Shown here: piece after piece, positions 50,825-62,738 of the stretch
How positions within the stretch are numbered: the first letter of the stretch is position 1
Layout of the letters: each line of letters starts with the position of its first letter
From: Ceratodon purpureus
Lineage: Eukaryota; Streptophyta; Bryopsida; Pseudoditrichales; Ditrichaceae
DNA: 64,000 nucleotides
Assembly: GCA_014871385.1 (NCBI GenBank)
Contig: CM026423.1
Span: 15,544,467-15,608,466, forward strand
Direction of reading: 5' to 3'
Translations under genes and position numbers: made by a program
Notes under the pieces: model-generated
Told to the model about the DNA's origin: nothing
Seen by the model: the letters and a program-made list of their open reading frames with translations, nothing else
Database searches by the model: none

Positions 50825-52293
50825 AGTTATATTTTTGAGTAGTAGAATTGGTATGGGTTATCTATTTGAGAGGAACAGACTACATCTTTGTACATGAAGA
50901 GACCCTGCTCAGAAGGGCCCACGGGCTTAGAGGGCGTCCGGTAAGGGCAAAGCTTGTTCCAAGATGAAGGGCAACGTCCATGGCCTCGAGTTTTCTACAC
51001 TGCACTTTGCATTCATGTTGACTCTTAATGAGGTAGATGAGTTTGGCGGCTTGCATCTCTTTCGTGCAAATTATCTTGCACCTGCAACTGACTCGCCTCA
51101 AGCGCCCAAGGTAATTCGCACGTGATCAATCCCGTGATCAACATCTGCGAAAGAGAGCAATTTTGAACATGCCAGGTCACTCGTGTTTTTTACAATGCGA
51201 TGGCAAAATCTCATGTTATAAACGACGAGTGAATCATGTACAATCCACAACGTCTACGACGCCTCTTGGCGATCTTGACATCCACTACAGACTGGACGTA
51301 GTGATCTCAGTCATAGATTGTTATATATTGTTAATCCTTAAACTCCCCTGCAACCAAAATGTGGTCGCCAACTATTTTGGGCATGGTCCTACAGTGTCAA
51401 AAATAACTTTCAAGTTTTGAGATTTTCTATGTGGATTCTCTAGGTCATTATGTACATAAGCTTTGTTTCATAAGATTTGGTTATGTATTGCAAAAGTCAT
51501 GACTGGTTGAAGGTAAAAAATCTCAAAACGGGCAGCCACAAAAACTTTCAAATATATTTTTAAAAAATAATTAAAAATATCGTCATTTTGTAGAGATTTA
51601 TATTTGAATATGATACTTTGATTTAGTTCATTCCAACAAATGAGGTAAAAAATATCACAAGTCATGTTATGCAGGCACTTTTCTCAAGCCTTCATGAAAA
51701 AAAACTTTAACAGCTCATTTTGAATACAATTTTGACAATTTTTCAAAAATGAAATTTGAAAAAGTTTTTTGTTATGTACCACATCATTTTTACCGTTGAA
51801 AGTAGGGTTTTCTACTTTTATGTGGATGTAGTCACCAATTTATTTTTTCCTTATATTCTACATTTGTATTCTGATCTATATATCTTTTGAAGATGAAAAT
51901 CTAAGTTTTTTCTTTTGATATTTTTGAAGATGAAAATTTAGGTTTTTTATTTTGATATTTTTTGTGTAGATTTTCAAGTCAATTTTTTAAAAAAGAATAT
52001 GGAGTTGCCCATTCCAAATTTGTAAAGCGTATTTTTAAAAAATTCATTGAAGGTGAGATTTTAGCTTTTGGAAGGCTTGAAAAGAATTTGTTTTTTAACT
52101 TTGAACATTGTGATCTTGCAATTGGTGTTGTTTTTTCCTCTAAAATTTTGAGAAGATTGTCTCAATAAATAAGCTAAAAGATCCTACGGTTGAAATTGCA
52201 AAAAAATGTCATAAAATTGAAAAAACTAACTTGCTTCACAAATGAATGTTGATGGGCAGTTTTTGATGTGATTTCATGGTGGGCATTTAGGGG
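50825..52293. other. Spacer
   Basis: 50880-51160 is slightly GC-richer; the rest is AT-rich. No gene supported. Confidence 0.45.
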
Positions 52294-52297
52294 TTAA

Positions 52298-53229
52298 CCC
52301 TTTAGTGCCCAGACAGTTCTGGAAGAAAAGCAGTTTTCACTGACCCTGCTTCAAAAATTTGTGCTGTGGGTTCAGTGTTTGCAATAAAAACAAAATCTGA
52401 CCGTTGAAATCAGTAGCTAACTGGAAGGTTATGAGTTTCAAAAAACGTTGAGCAGATCTGATGGTTATTTGGAGAGATTATAAGGCGTATTTCAATAGCT
52501 CCATGCATGAAAGAATGGCAATACGCAGAGACTACGCCTTCTTCAAGCAACAATGCTAAGCAACAAGAATTTGCACAAATGCTAAACGTCACTGGACGTG
52601 GAAGCCAACCTCAAAATGTAACAAATGCAACTTAGAAATTGTAGAAAATAAATTTATTACAATTATAGCCGAATTGTTGAGGTTCAATTCAAAGGTTTTA
52701 TACGGTTTGGGAGCATAATTAGACTTCCCATTTGCAACAAATAGATTTAAGGTTTTGAAAATCGACTACCCTCATTCTCTTAGGCATTGAAAGTGCAACA
52801 TCACTCTGCAAAACCAAATCCCTAATCAGGTTGCAACAGCCATGGATTCACATAAATACTCAGCAGGGTACGAAGTAGAGGCTGAGTCATTGTATTCCCT
52901 TCCCAGCCAGGACTGACCCTCTTGGAGAGTGCCACCTGTGCAATCTTTCCAAGAGCCTTGCTAAAGAGAGCATTTGGAACGTATCAGTATACCGAGCAAG
53001 ACCATCTTTTCCCTTCCTAAGCAAGTTTCTTTTATACACTCAATCGTATTTTCTTGTATTTGAATGCCATGCACTAGTCGGAATGATTTAATTTTTTTTC
53101 CATTACATGGCTAAGACAACAGCCTCAATCCGTCCCGGTTTGGCAAAAGCCATGCGAATCACACAGTAACCGCAATCCCCCTTTCCGGTGCCTGAGCGAC
53201 CAGAAACGGGTCGCTTGGGCACTAAAGGG
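52298..53229. mobile_element. piggyBac-like non-autonomous element, 932 bp
   Basis: TTAA directly flanks both ends (52294-52297 and 53230-53233). The termini are identical 14-base inverted repeats CCCTTTAGTGCCCA. Near the right end, GTGCCTGAGCGACC (53189-53202) and GGTCGCTTGGGCAC form a subterminal hairpin, as piggyBac ends often do. The interior is non-coding with mixed GC and no transposase. TTAA targets with CCCT-type ends are diagnostic of piggyBac, a superfamily well known in animals but seldom reported in land plants. The interior could have been acquired from elsewhere. Confidence 0.75.
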
Positions 53230-53233
53230 TTAA

Positions 53234-53528
53234 GTTTGATACATTTAGTACTTCCAATAGTCAGTCTTAGTCCCCAACCTCATATACAGTCCACAGTTTG
53301 ACCTTTGGGAACAAAAGTCATTACAACGATTACAAATTCTCAAGCTAAATTTTATTTCATGAGATCTGAGAATATTCATGAGTTTTTACGTAAGTTTCAA
53401 AACATGAGATTCAAAACTACTGGACATAACTATCTCCAACAAAACAAGGACCCACTTCTGTCTCTATGATAAAACTATGGAAACTCCTTTAAAACCTCTA
53501 TACAACCATAGAGTTTTATGCACTTTTG
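53234..53528. other. Spacer
   Basis: No feature seen. Confidence 0.5.
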
Positions 53529-53852
53529 TTATTCATCACCTGCTGCCCGGCAAGCTAGACAACAATTAGCAAGTAGCATAGGGTCATTTCTAAGATAGCA
53601 AGTGAACTGTTGTTCAAGGTCCAAGCAACACATCTCAATGGTTGTTGGAGGCCCATTCTTGCAGCAATACTTGATGTCGGTTGAATTGCAGCAGTGACGG
53701 TTAAAAGGAAGTGAAGGGGTTGGATGGCCACCACGACCACAACAGCGATCCTCCGGATGTTGATAATAGCATTGGCTCCTCGTATATCCTCGAACTTGGC
53801 AATAGCCACGTTGTAGGTGTACTTCAGTTGAGAAGAAAATGATGAAGTCCAT
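53529..53852 (-). CDS. Small cysteine-rich protein, candidate secreted, 107 aa or an exon
   Basis: Minus-strand frame with 14 Cys among about 90 residues, mostly as CC pairs: C-x9-C-x8-CC-x15-CC-x7-CC-x10-CC-x8-C-x11-CC-x2-C. ATG 53852 gives a short hydrophobic start (MDFIIFFS), a weak signal peptide. The frame stays open upstream to a TCTACAG acceptor-like site at about 53895, so it may be exon 2 of a gene whose first exon supplies the signal. The final TCYLRNDPMLLANCCLACR stretch loosely resembles ShKT-type Cys motifs, but the Cys count differs. The regular Cys spacing argues for a real product. Function is unknown. Confidence 0.5.
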   Translation of the reverse strand: MDFIIFFSTEVHLQRGYCQVRGYTRSQCYYQHPEDRCCGRGGHPTPSLPFNRHCCNSTDIKYCCKNGPPTTIEMCCLDLEQQFTCYLRNDPMLLANCCLACRAAGDE

Positions 53853-53894
53853 GAAGGCAAAAAATTGGTGCCTTTGGAGGTCACCACCTTTCAC

Positions 53895-55214
53895 TGTAGA
53901 TATTGATCACTCAAAATTCAGAAAGACAACCAAGAGAGATGGAATAGACTACTCTACAATGGTACATGTAGTAAAAGTCAGACAATTAGGTAGACGGTAG
54001 GTGATGAAGGCCCAACGTATGGAAAAAGTCATTATTCACACTTTATTCCATCTAACATTAAAGGTCACCTCCAAGTAACATACTTATACCTGTGCATTGA
54101 TACCTATTGCACCGTCCTATCCAAACATCCAATTCAGCTCACATTAGAGTCTGAGTTGACGAAGGCAGGCGACCATTTGAGCAAGCCAGTAACGCCAGCA
54201 ATTAAGTTGATAAGGTTGAAACCGACAACTAGACGTACTAATACATTATTTAACTTCGTGAACACCTTGGTTTGAGGTTATAGTGCGTAACAAAATACGA
54301 GGTTTTTAAAGTTCTCCTTCGCGGCCGAGTCCACACTCTTCATGACATTATACGGCAAACCCCTTACCTTCATCGTTGATTGTTCAGATAAAACCATTCA
54401 GTTTATGGAACGTCAACGCTTACCATCGTCTCATAGAACAAAGTTATGAATCAATGTTGTTTTTTATGGTAGAATCTATGTACTTGAGGGTATTAGATTA
54501 TGATTTTATTAAAAATAGTAGATGAGATAGAGAATTATTGGAGTCTTTTTGAAAGGTCATTAGTATTACTTCGACATCTATGGGGACGATGGCTTCAGCG
54601 GAGCTAGCTAGCAGCCTGATAGCATTTCCATAAATTTTTTATACCATGAGTTTTAGCATCTAAAGGACCATTGTCCATTTGACGGACAATTGAGACTTTG
54701 GATATGTTCTTATATATGAAGTTTGTATATGTTTAGTTTAATGTAAAGGAGATATGTCCTTTTAATGGTTGGAATGTTTTGTAGGGATGTGTGATAAGTC
54801 TATACATGTATGATAAAGGAGATTTTTTTATTTTCTTTCTTTGAGTACTTGTGGTTTTTAAAAATACAAGACATATAGATTTTTTTCAATATCAAATGTT
54901 TTATAGTGACATGTGTTTTGTTTATATATGTGAAAATAAAGATGGATGGGAGTTATCTCATACCTTGGACACGAAATCCGAACGATGGGAGCATGCATCT
55001 CTCTCCCCGCGCTTCTGTTTTCCGATCAAGCTCTCTTCCCCGCGCATAGACCTTGAAGTTTTTTGGTTTTAGTTTTCTCATTTGCTTTGAAAAGGTGGCG
55101 GCTTAGGGTTTTGCACAAAAGATGGCGGCTTAGGGTTTTGCGTTGGTGAGGTGCGACGCGTGTTGCCGCAGCGTGAGGCCCGAGACGAGCGAGCAGCCAG
55201 CGACCAGCGAGGGT
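53895..55214. other. Spacer and promoter region of the orphan gene
   Basis: AT-rich. A possible TATA stretch (TTTATATATG) lies at about 54919. Two direct copies of GGCGGCTTAGGGTTTTGC lie at 55097-55141 in the presumed leader. Confidence 0.4.
55097..55141 (+). promoter_or_regulatory. Duplicated telo-box-like motif
   Basis: GGCGGCTTAGGGTTTTGC occurs twice (55097-55114 and 55124-55141). The TTAGGGTTT core is the complement of the plant telo-box AAACCCTAA, common in leaders and promoters of growth-related plant genes. It lies about 75-115 bases before the ATG. Confidence 0.5.
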
Positions 55215-56216
55215 ATGGATTCTTCCCCACCGTTCAAGTTCCGCATGGAGTGGAAGTCCAAGAGCGGTGGTGGCAAAAGTCGTGGCAGTGGTGGAAGAAG
55301 TGGTGGCAGTGGTGGAAGAAGTGGTGGCGGTGGTGGAAGAAGTGGTGGCGGTGGGAGTTCTTCCAAGCAGAAGCGTGAAGACATCCCGAAGAAGCATAGG
55401 AGTTCGGAGTTTTCTAGAGGGTCCAGCAGGGGGATTGTCACCAAATTAGACTCTAGGGACGTGCGTAGTATTGCTTCTGACCCTGACGTTGTTGTGCGTC
55501 CTCTTGGGGAGCGTGTTGATACTTTTTCCTCACAGCAGAGTGTCTACCTAGAGAGTGCGGTGGAGGAGGACGTCATCGATGGTTTACAGTCCAAGATTTC
55601 GGAGTTACAAGCCTTGGCAGCAAGCACTGCAAACACCGTGAAGATGCTGAATCAAACTATTGTTGACGAAAGGAGGCGGGTGGATTCTGCATTGGACAAT
55701 GAGAGGAAGCGGATCAACATTTCCCACTTGTTCTTGCACCAAGGTATGTGCAATGCTCTACGGGCCTTCTCCGACTTAATTTTGGACGCCTTTTACATGG
55801 CTTGCGGAAAGGAGGTTGCCGGATACGAAGAGAGGGCGGCATGGTTGTTTGATTCTGGAAAAGATGGAGCGGAGGCATTTGTGAGTCGACATGATGTCAC
55901 AATTTCTCTTTTTGGAGGTGAGAAGAGAATAGGGAGAACAGAGTTGCATCTCATCAAAGCCTTGCGCAAGGCTTCGAGTATGGTGAGCTCCCATGTTTCT
56001 CACTCAGCAACACCAATTGAAGTGGCTGTAGCACTTCAAAAGGAAGGGTTGAATGTTTTTGCAAGTGATTTCAAGCACAATTCTGGTCTTTTCCAATTGT
56101 TTTTTGACATGAGTGCCAAGAAAATGGTTAAAGACTGGGAGGAGGGCCACTTGAAAGAGGAATTCCAAACCAAGTTTCATCCGGGCCGCCCTCCTAGGGC
56201 GTACACGCATACTTGA
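55215..56216 (+). CDS. Intronless orphan protein with Gly/Ser/Arg repeat, 333 aa
   Basis: ATG 55215 gives MDSSPPFKFRMEW; the frame is open further upstream but only from non-ATG codons. Residues about 15-53 are a GGRSGG-type low-complexity repeat encoded by 18- to 21-bp DNA repeats (55262-55360). Residues about 120-165 are heptad-like (LQSKISELQALAAS, then VDERRRVDSALDNERKR), suggesting a coiled coil. The C-terminal half is globular-looking (FSDLILDAFYMACGKEVAGY, then LFFDMSAKKMVKDWEEGHL). No family was recognised. Lack of introns and the clean open frame fit either an intronless gene or a retrocopy; no poly(A) remnant is obvious downstream, apart from an AAATA repeat at 56403-56427. Confidence 0.6.
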   Translation: MDSSPPFKFRMEWKSKSGGGKSRGSGGRSGGSGGRSGGGGGRSGGGGSSSKQKREDIPKKHRSSEFSRGSSRGIVTKLDSRDVRSIASDPDVVVRPLGERVDTFSSQQSVYLESAVEEDVIDGLQSKISELQALAASTANTVKMLNQTIVDERRRVDSALDNERKRINISHLFLHQGMCNALRAFSDLILDAFYMACGKEVAGYEERAAWLFDSGKDGAEAFVSRHDVTISLFGGEKRIGRTELHLIKALRKASSMVSSHVSHSATPIEVAVALQKEGLNVFASDFKHNSGLFQLFFDMSAKKMVKDWEEGHLKEEFQTKFHPGRPPRAYTHT

Positions 56217-58111
56217 AGACAAGCACTGCTTGAGAACAGAGAAGCTGACAAACACGCATACTTGAAGACAGGCACTACTCGAGAACAGAGAAGCTAACAC
56301 TGTTCTATTAGTATGGTTCAGGGTTAGAATCTCCAAATGAGATAACCAGGACATTGGTGGTTTAATACTTAGACTATGGTTTGACGCTGCATTAGACGCA
56401 TAAAAAATAAATAAATAAATAAATAAAGATGGATGAGGTTTCTAATTTTTTTTTTAGGATTTGGAAAGGTTTAAAGAGATATGACGAGATTGAGGTATTT
56501 TGGTTTTCTAAGATGGCCAATTTTTGTGCTTTAATTGATTCTTCATTTTAATGATAACTAAATTTGTAATCCTTTTGAAGATTAAAGAATAATTCAACAA
56601 CTTTAAACCAATTCATCTTATATAGAAATTTGGATGTATAAGAGATTTAAAACATCACCATCCGTCGTTCTAAATCAGAACAAAAAATAGTCTTTTGATT
56701 TATTTCTTAACATTTTCAACATTTTGTTTTGTTTTTTGTTTTTTGTTCTTTTTTTTGTTTGGTTCCCTCTAAAAGGTTCCATTTTAATGATTTAAATGGT
56801 TCCAAATGATTGAAAAATCTTAACTTGCATTTTGTGTCAAGCAAAAAAAATGTAACTACTTTTATATCATTAAAAGCATGGAGTAATGAATTAATTAAGT
56901 CTTGAATGTCAATAGGTACATTTCATTATGATCTCAATTTTCACATCCATTTTAATCCTTATATTTTCACGTTGTAGAGTTTCTTTGTATTTGTCTCCGT
57001 ATATCATACCTGACCATGCTAAAGATACTAAAATTTAACATTGTTGATCATTGTTACTTTTTGAACAATATTAAAAATAGCTCATAAAATGTTTTTGTTA
57101 TTGTTATTTTTATTTTTATCATTTCTATATAACAACAAAAGTTTAAAATTTGAAAAGATCTTAATTTTAAATGATTGGAAGATTACATGTAACATGCATT
57201 AGCTATGTTTTTTTAAAATGCCATGATATTTTTTTAATTTTGTTATTATTTTTTTATTTCAACTAGTCAAAAGGCATGAAAGAGCTTCGTGGATAGTTGT
57301 GCTAAAACATCTTTGTTAAAAATGGCATGTAAAGATACTAAATTAGACTTTAGAATGAACAATGACTACTTTAGTCATCCATAATTTTCAAAGCTCAATT
57401 TGTAATGAAACAAAAATAATTTTGAATTCATATATTAAGCTATTTGTAAAGTATTATTTGAGTACCTTTTAGACTTGTAAAATGATGTTTGAAAAATATA
57501 TAAAATTTAGAGTAAATTTCTAATAGTGAATATTTCTATATTCTAAAAGAGAACATTCATGCATGTTATACATACATTTTATCAAAAAATACATAAATAA
57601 ATGTGTGCATTGTGTGTAACACACAAAAATCTATCATCCATATGATTTGTTAAAATATTTTTTTATTTTATAACAACATTATTAATTTTGAGTTCTAAGT
57701 AATTACTTTTAGGCATAAAAAATATATAACTGGAGTGAAAAAATACACAGAGAATATCAAAAAAATATCAAACAAACAATAGACAATTTCTTTAGTACTC
57801 CAGAGGTTAACATTTTTTGAATCAGCACATGAATCATGTTTACTATAGGATTTCAAGTGATAATGGCATAGAGAAATTCATTTTTTAAGAATGCAAAGAT
57901 TTTTTCATTTTTAAAATTTTTATTCTCATACCTTGTATTTTTTGATTATGTATAAAATGTATTTTTCATTCAAAAATTATTATAAAAATTCTTTAAACTA
58001 TCTAATATAGAGTCATGAACTTCTCAAAAAACATATAAGTGCACATTCTCTGAATTAAGGTTTATCCAACTACATGGTTATTTTATAACTCATCGACTGT
58101 TTTTTATCAAC
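56217..58111. other. AT-rich spacer
   Basis: Two similar CGCATACTTGAAGACA blocks (56207-56300) form a short tandem duplication just past the orphan gene. (AAAT)n lies at 56403-56427. Otherwise empty. Confidence 0.5.
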
Positions 58112-58150
58112 TCTTCAGCACTAACGTATTTCCACGTTAGAGGTAGCTTC
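58112..58150 (-). pseudogene. Mini-exon-like copy, KLPLTWK type
   Basis: Between a TATAG acceptor and a GTTGAT donor-like site on the minus strand, the frame reads KLPLTWKYVSAE. It matches the first exon of the model at 58545-59086 (KLPLTWKHGLDKSSS). No matching following exons were found, so it may be a relic. Confidence 0.4.
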
Positions 58151-58544
58151 CTATATCAACATTTTTACAAAAAAAACCACAATTTAAATAAAATTTGGAT
58201 AAATTTTCTTACATGTGTAATTATTATTTTTATAATGTTTATTGAATATTTTGTGAAAACCCAAAAAAAATAAAAATGAATGTAGATATAACTTATCATT
58301 TATTGAAGTCATAAATTAATTTTCACGATTGTTTATGACAAAACATTTATAGCACAACAAAATCATACCTTTTTAAAAGTAAGTTTATACTACTAATTTA
58401 ATCATCTAAATAAAAAACTTTGTATATAGATTGTAATTAAATAATTTTAAAGGATTCAAAGAAGGTATTTTCATGCATTAAACAATTAAATGTAGAAATA
58501 AAAGCAAGATATTATCAATGAATCATGTAAATATGGTAAGAAGT

Positions 58545-59086
58545 TTACTCTTGAGGTACAGTCCAAGTTGGTCTTCTTCCGCTGTAAGGATCCAAGCTTT
58601 CTGAACATTATATTTATAATTGAAGAAAATTTAAATAAACTATAAATTTATACCTGATGTACATAGAATTTAGTCAAAATTCCTAAAGATAATTCAAAGA
58701 GCTAGAGACATAGTCTTTAGAGTTTATGATAAGGATAAAAACATAACAACAATGGCTAAATAAAAATGACGGAAATATATGTATTTAGCATTTTTTGGAA
58801 ATTAATGAACATCTTAATGAATGTATTAAAGAAAATTACCTTCATCAACATTATTGGATCTATTTCTTATTATAGGAGCAACTTCCTAAAAAAACATATT
58901 TGTGAATAAATTTTAATCTTAAAAAAATATATTCAATATTAATTTCAAAGGGAAATTTGCTTGAGTTACTTTGTAGTATATATATAAAACATGAAAATCA
59001 CCATTCACAATTGATCGATTCATGTATTCTTGATACTTACTGATGAAGATTTGTCCAAACCATGTTTCCAAGTCAAAGGCAGCTTT
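58545..59086 (-). CDS. 3' part of a mini-exon gene (partial), copy A
   Basis: Three minus-strand segments with AG acceptors, and GT donors on the first two: 59086-59041 (46 nt), 58885-58840 (46 nt) and 58600-58545 (56 nt, ending in TAA). Their phases join into one open frame of about 48 codons: KLPLTWKHGLDKSSS, EVAPIIRNRSNNVDE, then ESLDPYSGRRPTWTVPQE and stop. The last exon has a clear homologue at 59767-59825. The 5' exons were not found. No known family was recognised. Conservation of PTW-x-VPQE-stop between copies, in otherwise AT-rich intron-like DNA, is the main support. Confidence 0.5.
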
Positions 59087-59265
59087 CTAAAAAATATATA
59101 CAAAAGGTACATAAGTATCATTGTCAAGTTTAATTAACATATCGTGCATATTGAAAATTCTTTATTAATATGGAAGTTAGAGATAGATGAAAAACTGAAA
59201 TATCCAAAAGTCTCCAAATATAAAATTAAAAAAATTAAAAACAGGCATTATTTGAATTTTTTTAA

Positions 59266-59372
59266 AATTAATTAATTAATTAATTAATTAATTAATTAAT
59301 TAATTAATTAATTAATTTATTTTTTTATTTTTTTATTTGTTTATTTATTTATTTATTTATATTATTAATGTT
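59266..59372. repeat. Microsatellite (TTAA)n then (TTTA)n
   Basis: About 13 TTAA units followed by TTTA units. Confidence 0.95.
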
Positions 59373-59766
59373 AATTTTCATTATTTTATCTCTGCAGACT
59401 AGTCTCAAAAGTGATGAATAGTAGTGGTAGTGACTAAAATGAGACTTATAACAAGAAATAAAAAAATCTATTTTTGAAATATTTTCAAGCATTCGTATAT
59501 TTTCTATATCTTTGGTTTTGAAATAGTAATAAATAGCACCACTTTTAGAATTTCAAAGGTCAATTGGAAAATCTTGTTACATTGTAACCTCTATATTGCA
59601 GAGAAATGTAACAATCCATTCAAAAAATAAAGTAAGAAAATCTGATTCTATAAGAGTTACATTGAAGTGTCATATCCAAAGAACTATTTGATAATTTATT
59701 AAATAACAGGAATGAACTCAAATACAAATACGATCTATCATTAAATGATGTATATATCTGACGGAA

Positions 59767-59825
59767 TTACTCTTGTGGAACTCTCCAAGTTGGTTTTCCC
59801 CAGTAAGGATAGCTATCTTCACAAA
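59767..59825 (-). CDS. Terminal mini-exon, copy B (partial gene)
   Basis: Minus-strand segment after a TACAG acceptor reads CEDSYPYWGKPTWRVPQE and stop. It aligns with the terminal exon at 58545-58600, with the same phase, the same stop and the identical PTW and VPQE. Upstream exons were not identified between here and 62 kb. Confidence 0.45.
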
Positions 59826-61959
59826 CTGTACAATTACCAAATAATTGCTCTTACATGGCTACACAAAAATATTTATAAAATTATAGAAACTTGCATGTAA
59901 AAGTTTCATTTTATGGTGTCATATACAAATGTAGAAATTTTGTGTTTGAAAAAATAAGAAATTATACTTGAATACTTATAATTTCATCATTTATGTCACA
60001 TTGAAACCTTTGAAATTTACGAAAGCCAATATGCATATGGTATTTAATTTCTTTTTTATATATTTTTATCGATATTTAATTTTTCACTTAAAAACCAAAA
60101 AAAAAGTATATATAAAATATGTTAGTAATTTAAAATGTGTATGTTGATGATTTATTTAAAAGTAAAATGTATTGTTTTGAAAATTTACGATACTAGACTT
60201 AATTGAACTAGTATGAATCTACTATGCAAATAATCTAGAGTTACTTGATTAAATCTATTATTGATTATAAATACTTTTTAAAAACTATTTGATTGAAACA
60301 ATTTTGAATTACCAACATTTTTAATGTACAAATGGTAATTGAATTTTAATGTACAGATGGCAATTAAATTTGTTGATACACCATAGCCTCATTGATATTT
60401 TTTAAACAAAAGAACCATGAGTTAGATAACAAACCATTATTGCATCTTTTTTTTCTTGATTTTGAAATATTGGCCATATCTAACAAGATCTTCTAATATG
60501 ATATTAAATATAATTACTTGAATTGTTAGTTACTCTTTTAGTTTGTAATGATAATACTTTTATGAATCAACTAATTAAACCTAATACATTCGATTCTAAA
60601 AAATATAATGATAGAAGGATTATATCTTGTATGTTAAACTCTAACAAAGATTTCAATTACCAATTCTAAAGGTATTTTTATAAAACTTGACATGAATCGG
60701 TTTTTAACCTCTGGGAATATCATAGGGACACATCATATTTATATTTAATTGAAAGAAATTCAAATTTCTCAATTTTTAAATGTCAAAAGAAGATGTGATA
60801 GTTACATATTTGTCATTATGTTATAGGTCTCAGAACAGTTATTCTGTAAAATATTTACAATGAAGCTTGTTCCAATCACTTTAGATATAGTTTGCATGTT
60901 TACTTCTTTGTTTATTGCGCAATCTTTGGATGCATGTGTTACAATATACTTGGATTGAAGAATTGATTAACTTTTGGATTCTATCTTTGGCTACATGTTA
61001 TATCATAAAAATGCATGATTGAAGATGACAATGTTTTATTCAACTTTCAAATGTTTTAATTACAATTTTTATCTTGTTGCAATTATTATAAAGAATAACT
61101 ATAAAAATGACATTTGAAGAATGCTATTTATTACCAATGTTATTGTAATAACTAGTGATAAGACAATTAAGATGTTTACTTTAATTCAAAACCTATAATG
61201 ATATTAGTACTACTTGTAAAATAGTAAGTTATTTAATGTTGTATATTATCACTACAATAAAGTCAATACATTTACAATACCAAAGGTAATAATGTAACAA
61301 ATTATAGATGATGAAATATGATTCAAAAATGTAAACTAGATCATGCAACGACCTATTTGCCACCACAAATCATTGGCACTACATGCGCCAATGCACAATC
61401 GTTTCTATAAGCCATTAGAAATGTATGTAGTTAAAAATTATGCATACATCCTATTAAAGTATTTCTGCATCTACATCTTGTTAAATTTAAGAAAAAAGCA
61501 TGAATTCAAGGATATATCTTTATATATGCATATTTGATTCATATCATAATTCATATTTAAAAATAAATAAATAAATAAAAATTGCTAATTATTTTTCAAG
61601 ATTTCCAAGATTATTAGAGGTAAATCATCAATGCAATTTAGAATGTGCATTGTGTGAAAATTTATACAAACACATACTATAGATTGTGTAAAATGGTACT
61701 CAAAAAATATCTAAGGGATTTCCAAAAATATGTGAAGAACCTTATAAGTAGTTAAAGAAAAGTTATAAATTAGGTTTCATTTAAGATTATGTCTAGAATC
61801 TTCTTACTATAATCTTATAATTGTTTTGTGACTAACAAATGTTTTTAATCTTACAATATGTTGATTTTGAATGGGTTTGATAAATTAATTGGGAGAGGAG
61901 CGTGTAATACCACCAAACTATAATAATACAAAATATTTTTTTGTGCATCATCTCTAACC
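59826..61959. other. AT-rich spacer
   Basis: No supported gene. A minus-strand segment at about 61345-61408 (MAYRNDCALAHVVP) could be an exon but is unsupported. Confidence 0.45.
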
Positions 61960-62016
61960 AATAATTTTTTATTTTTTATTTGTTTTTGGAGACACATGGA
62001 CGTTTTCCATTGATAG
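61960..62016 (-). mobile_element. Retroposon-like 3' tail, minus orientation
   Basis: On the minus strand CAATGGAAAACGTCCATGTG, then TCTCCAAAAACAAATAAAAA. It resembles the tails at 10593-10640 and 29905-29945 in layout (CAATGGAA, then CCAT, then TC and A-rich), but is diverged. Confidence 0.3.
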
Positions 62017-62331
62017 AAGAAACAAGTCTCTGGCAAAGATTTTTATAAATTTTCAGAACTAGCAACCTAATCAGATTGCACCTAAAACACTAAAGGTCTG
62101 TTCGCACTTGGCCTTAGAGGTGGTCTTAAAAGGGGGTCTTACATCCTTAAAAAAATGTGTGTTCGCACTTAGGTTCTTTAGTAATTACCAATCCTACATG
62201 GATGTACACATGGCACAATTTTAAGAATGAGTATTAGCTAACATTTAGGAGGACAAAAAATATTTGAGCAATAGTAGGCAATTGTTAAGGAAGCACCAAA
62301 ATATAAAATATTCTCTAGTTTTGAACACTAA
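62017..62331. other. Spacer flanking the Tourist-like element
   Basis: GTTCGCACTT occurs twice (62101 and 62161). No gene seen. Confidence 0.5.
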
Positions 62332-62738
62332 GAGCATCCACACCGGCGGTCCACAAGCCTGGAAACTAGAGTATATAGAGGGGCCGAAGGCATTTGAGTC
62401 TCGCATCAACTCTCCAGAGCGTAATATGAGGGTCGCGGGCTCTCGAAATATTGGCCCAGGCTCTCGAGGATAAAGAGTTAGGTGGGGGCCCTGGAACGCA
62501 AAATGTGGGTTCCCGAAATTTGTGGGCCCTGTCCCTGCTCTCCATCTCAATTGGAGTGCATCTTCCCCTAGGTCATCTTTTCTAATTTCATGCAGTTTCC
62601 CTGCGTTACTGCCTGTAGCGCGTCTTCGTTGGTGAGCATCGCTGCGGCACTTGCGAGGTCGCCCAGAACGACGCTCTTCTTGGGCGCGTCAAATAACCTT
62701 TCCAGAGCCCGGCTTGTGGACCGTCGCTGGGGATGCTC
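62332..62738. mobile_element. Tourist-like (PIF/Harbinger) MITE, 407 bp
   Basis: The left end GAGCATCCACACCGGCGGTC continues to CCACAAGCC and pairs with the right end (complement GAGCATCCCCAGCGACGGTC, then CCACAAGCC). TAA flanks both sides (62329-62331 and 62739-62741), the Harbinger target. The interior is GC-rich and non-coding. Confidence 0.75.
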
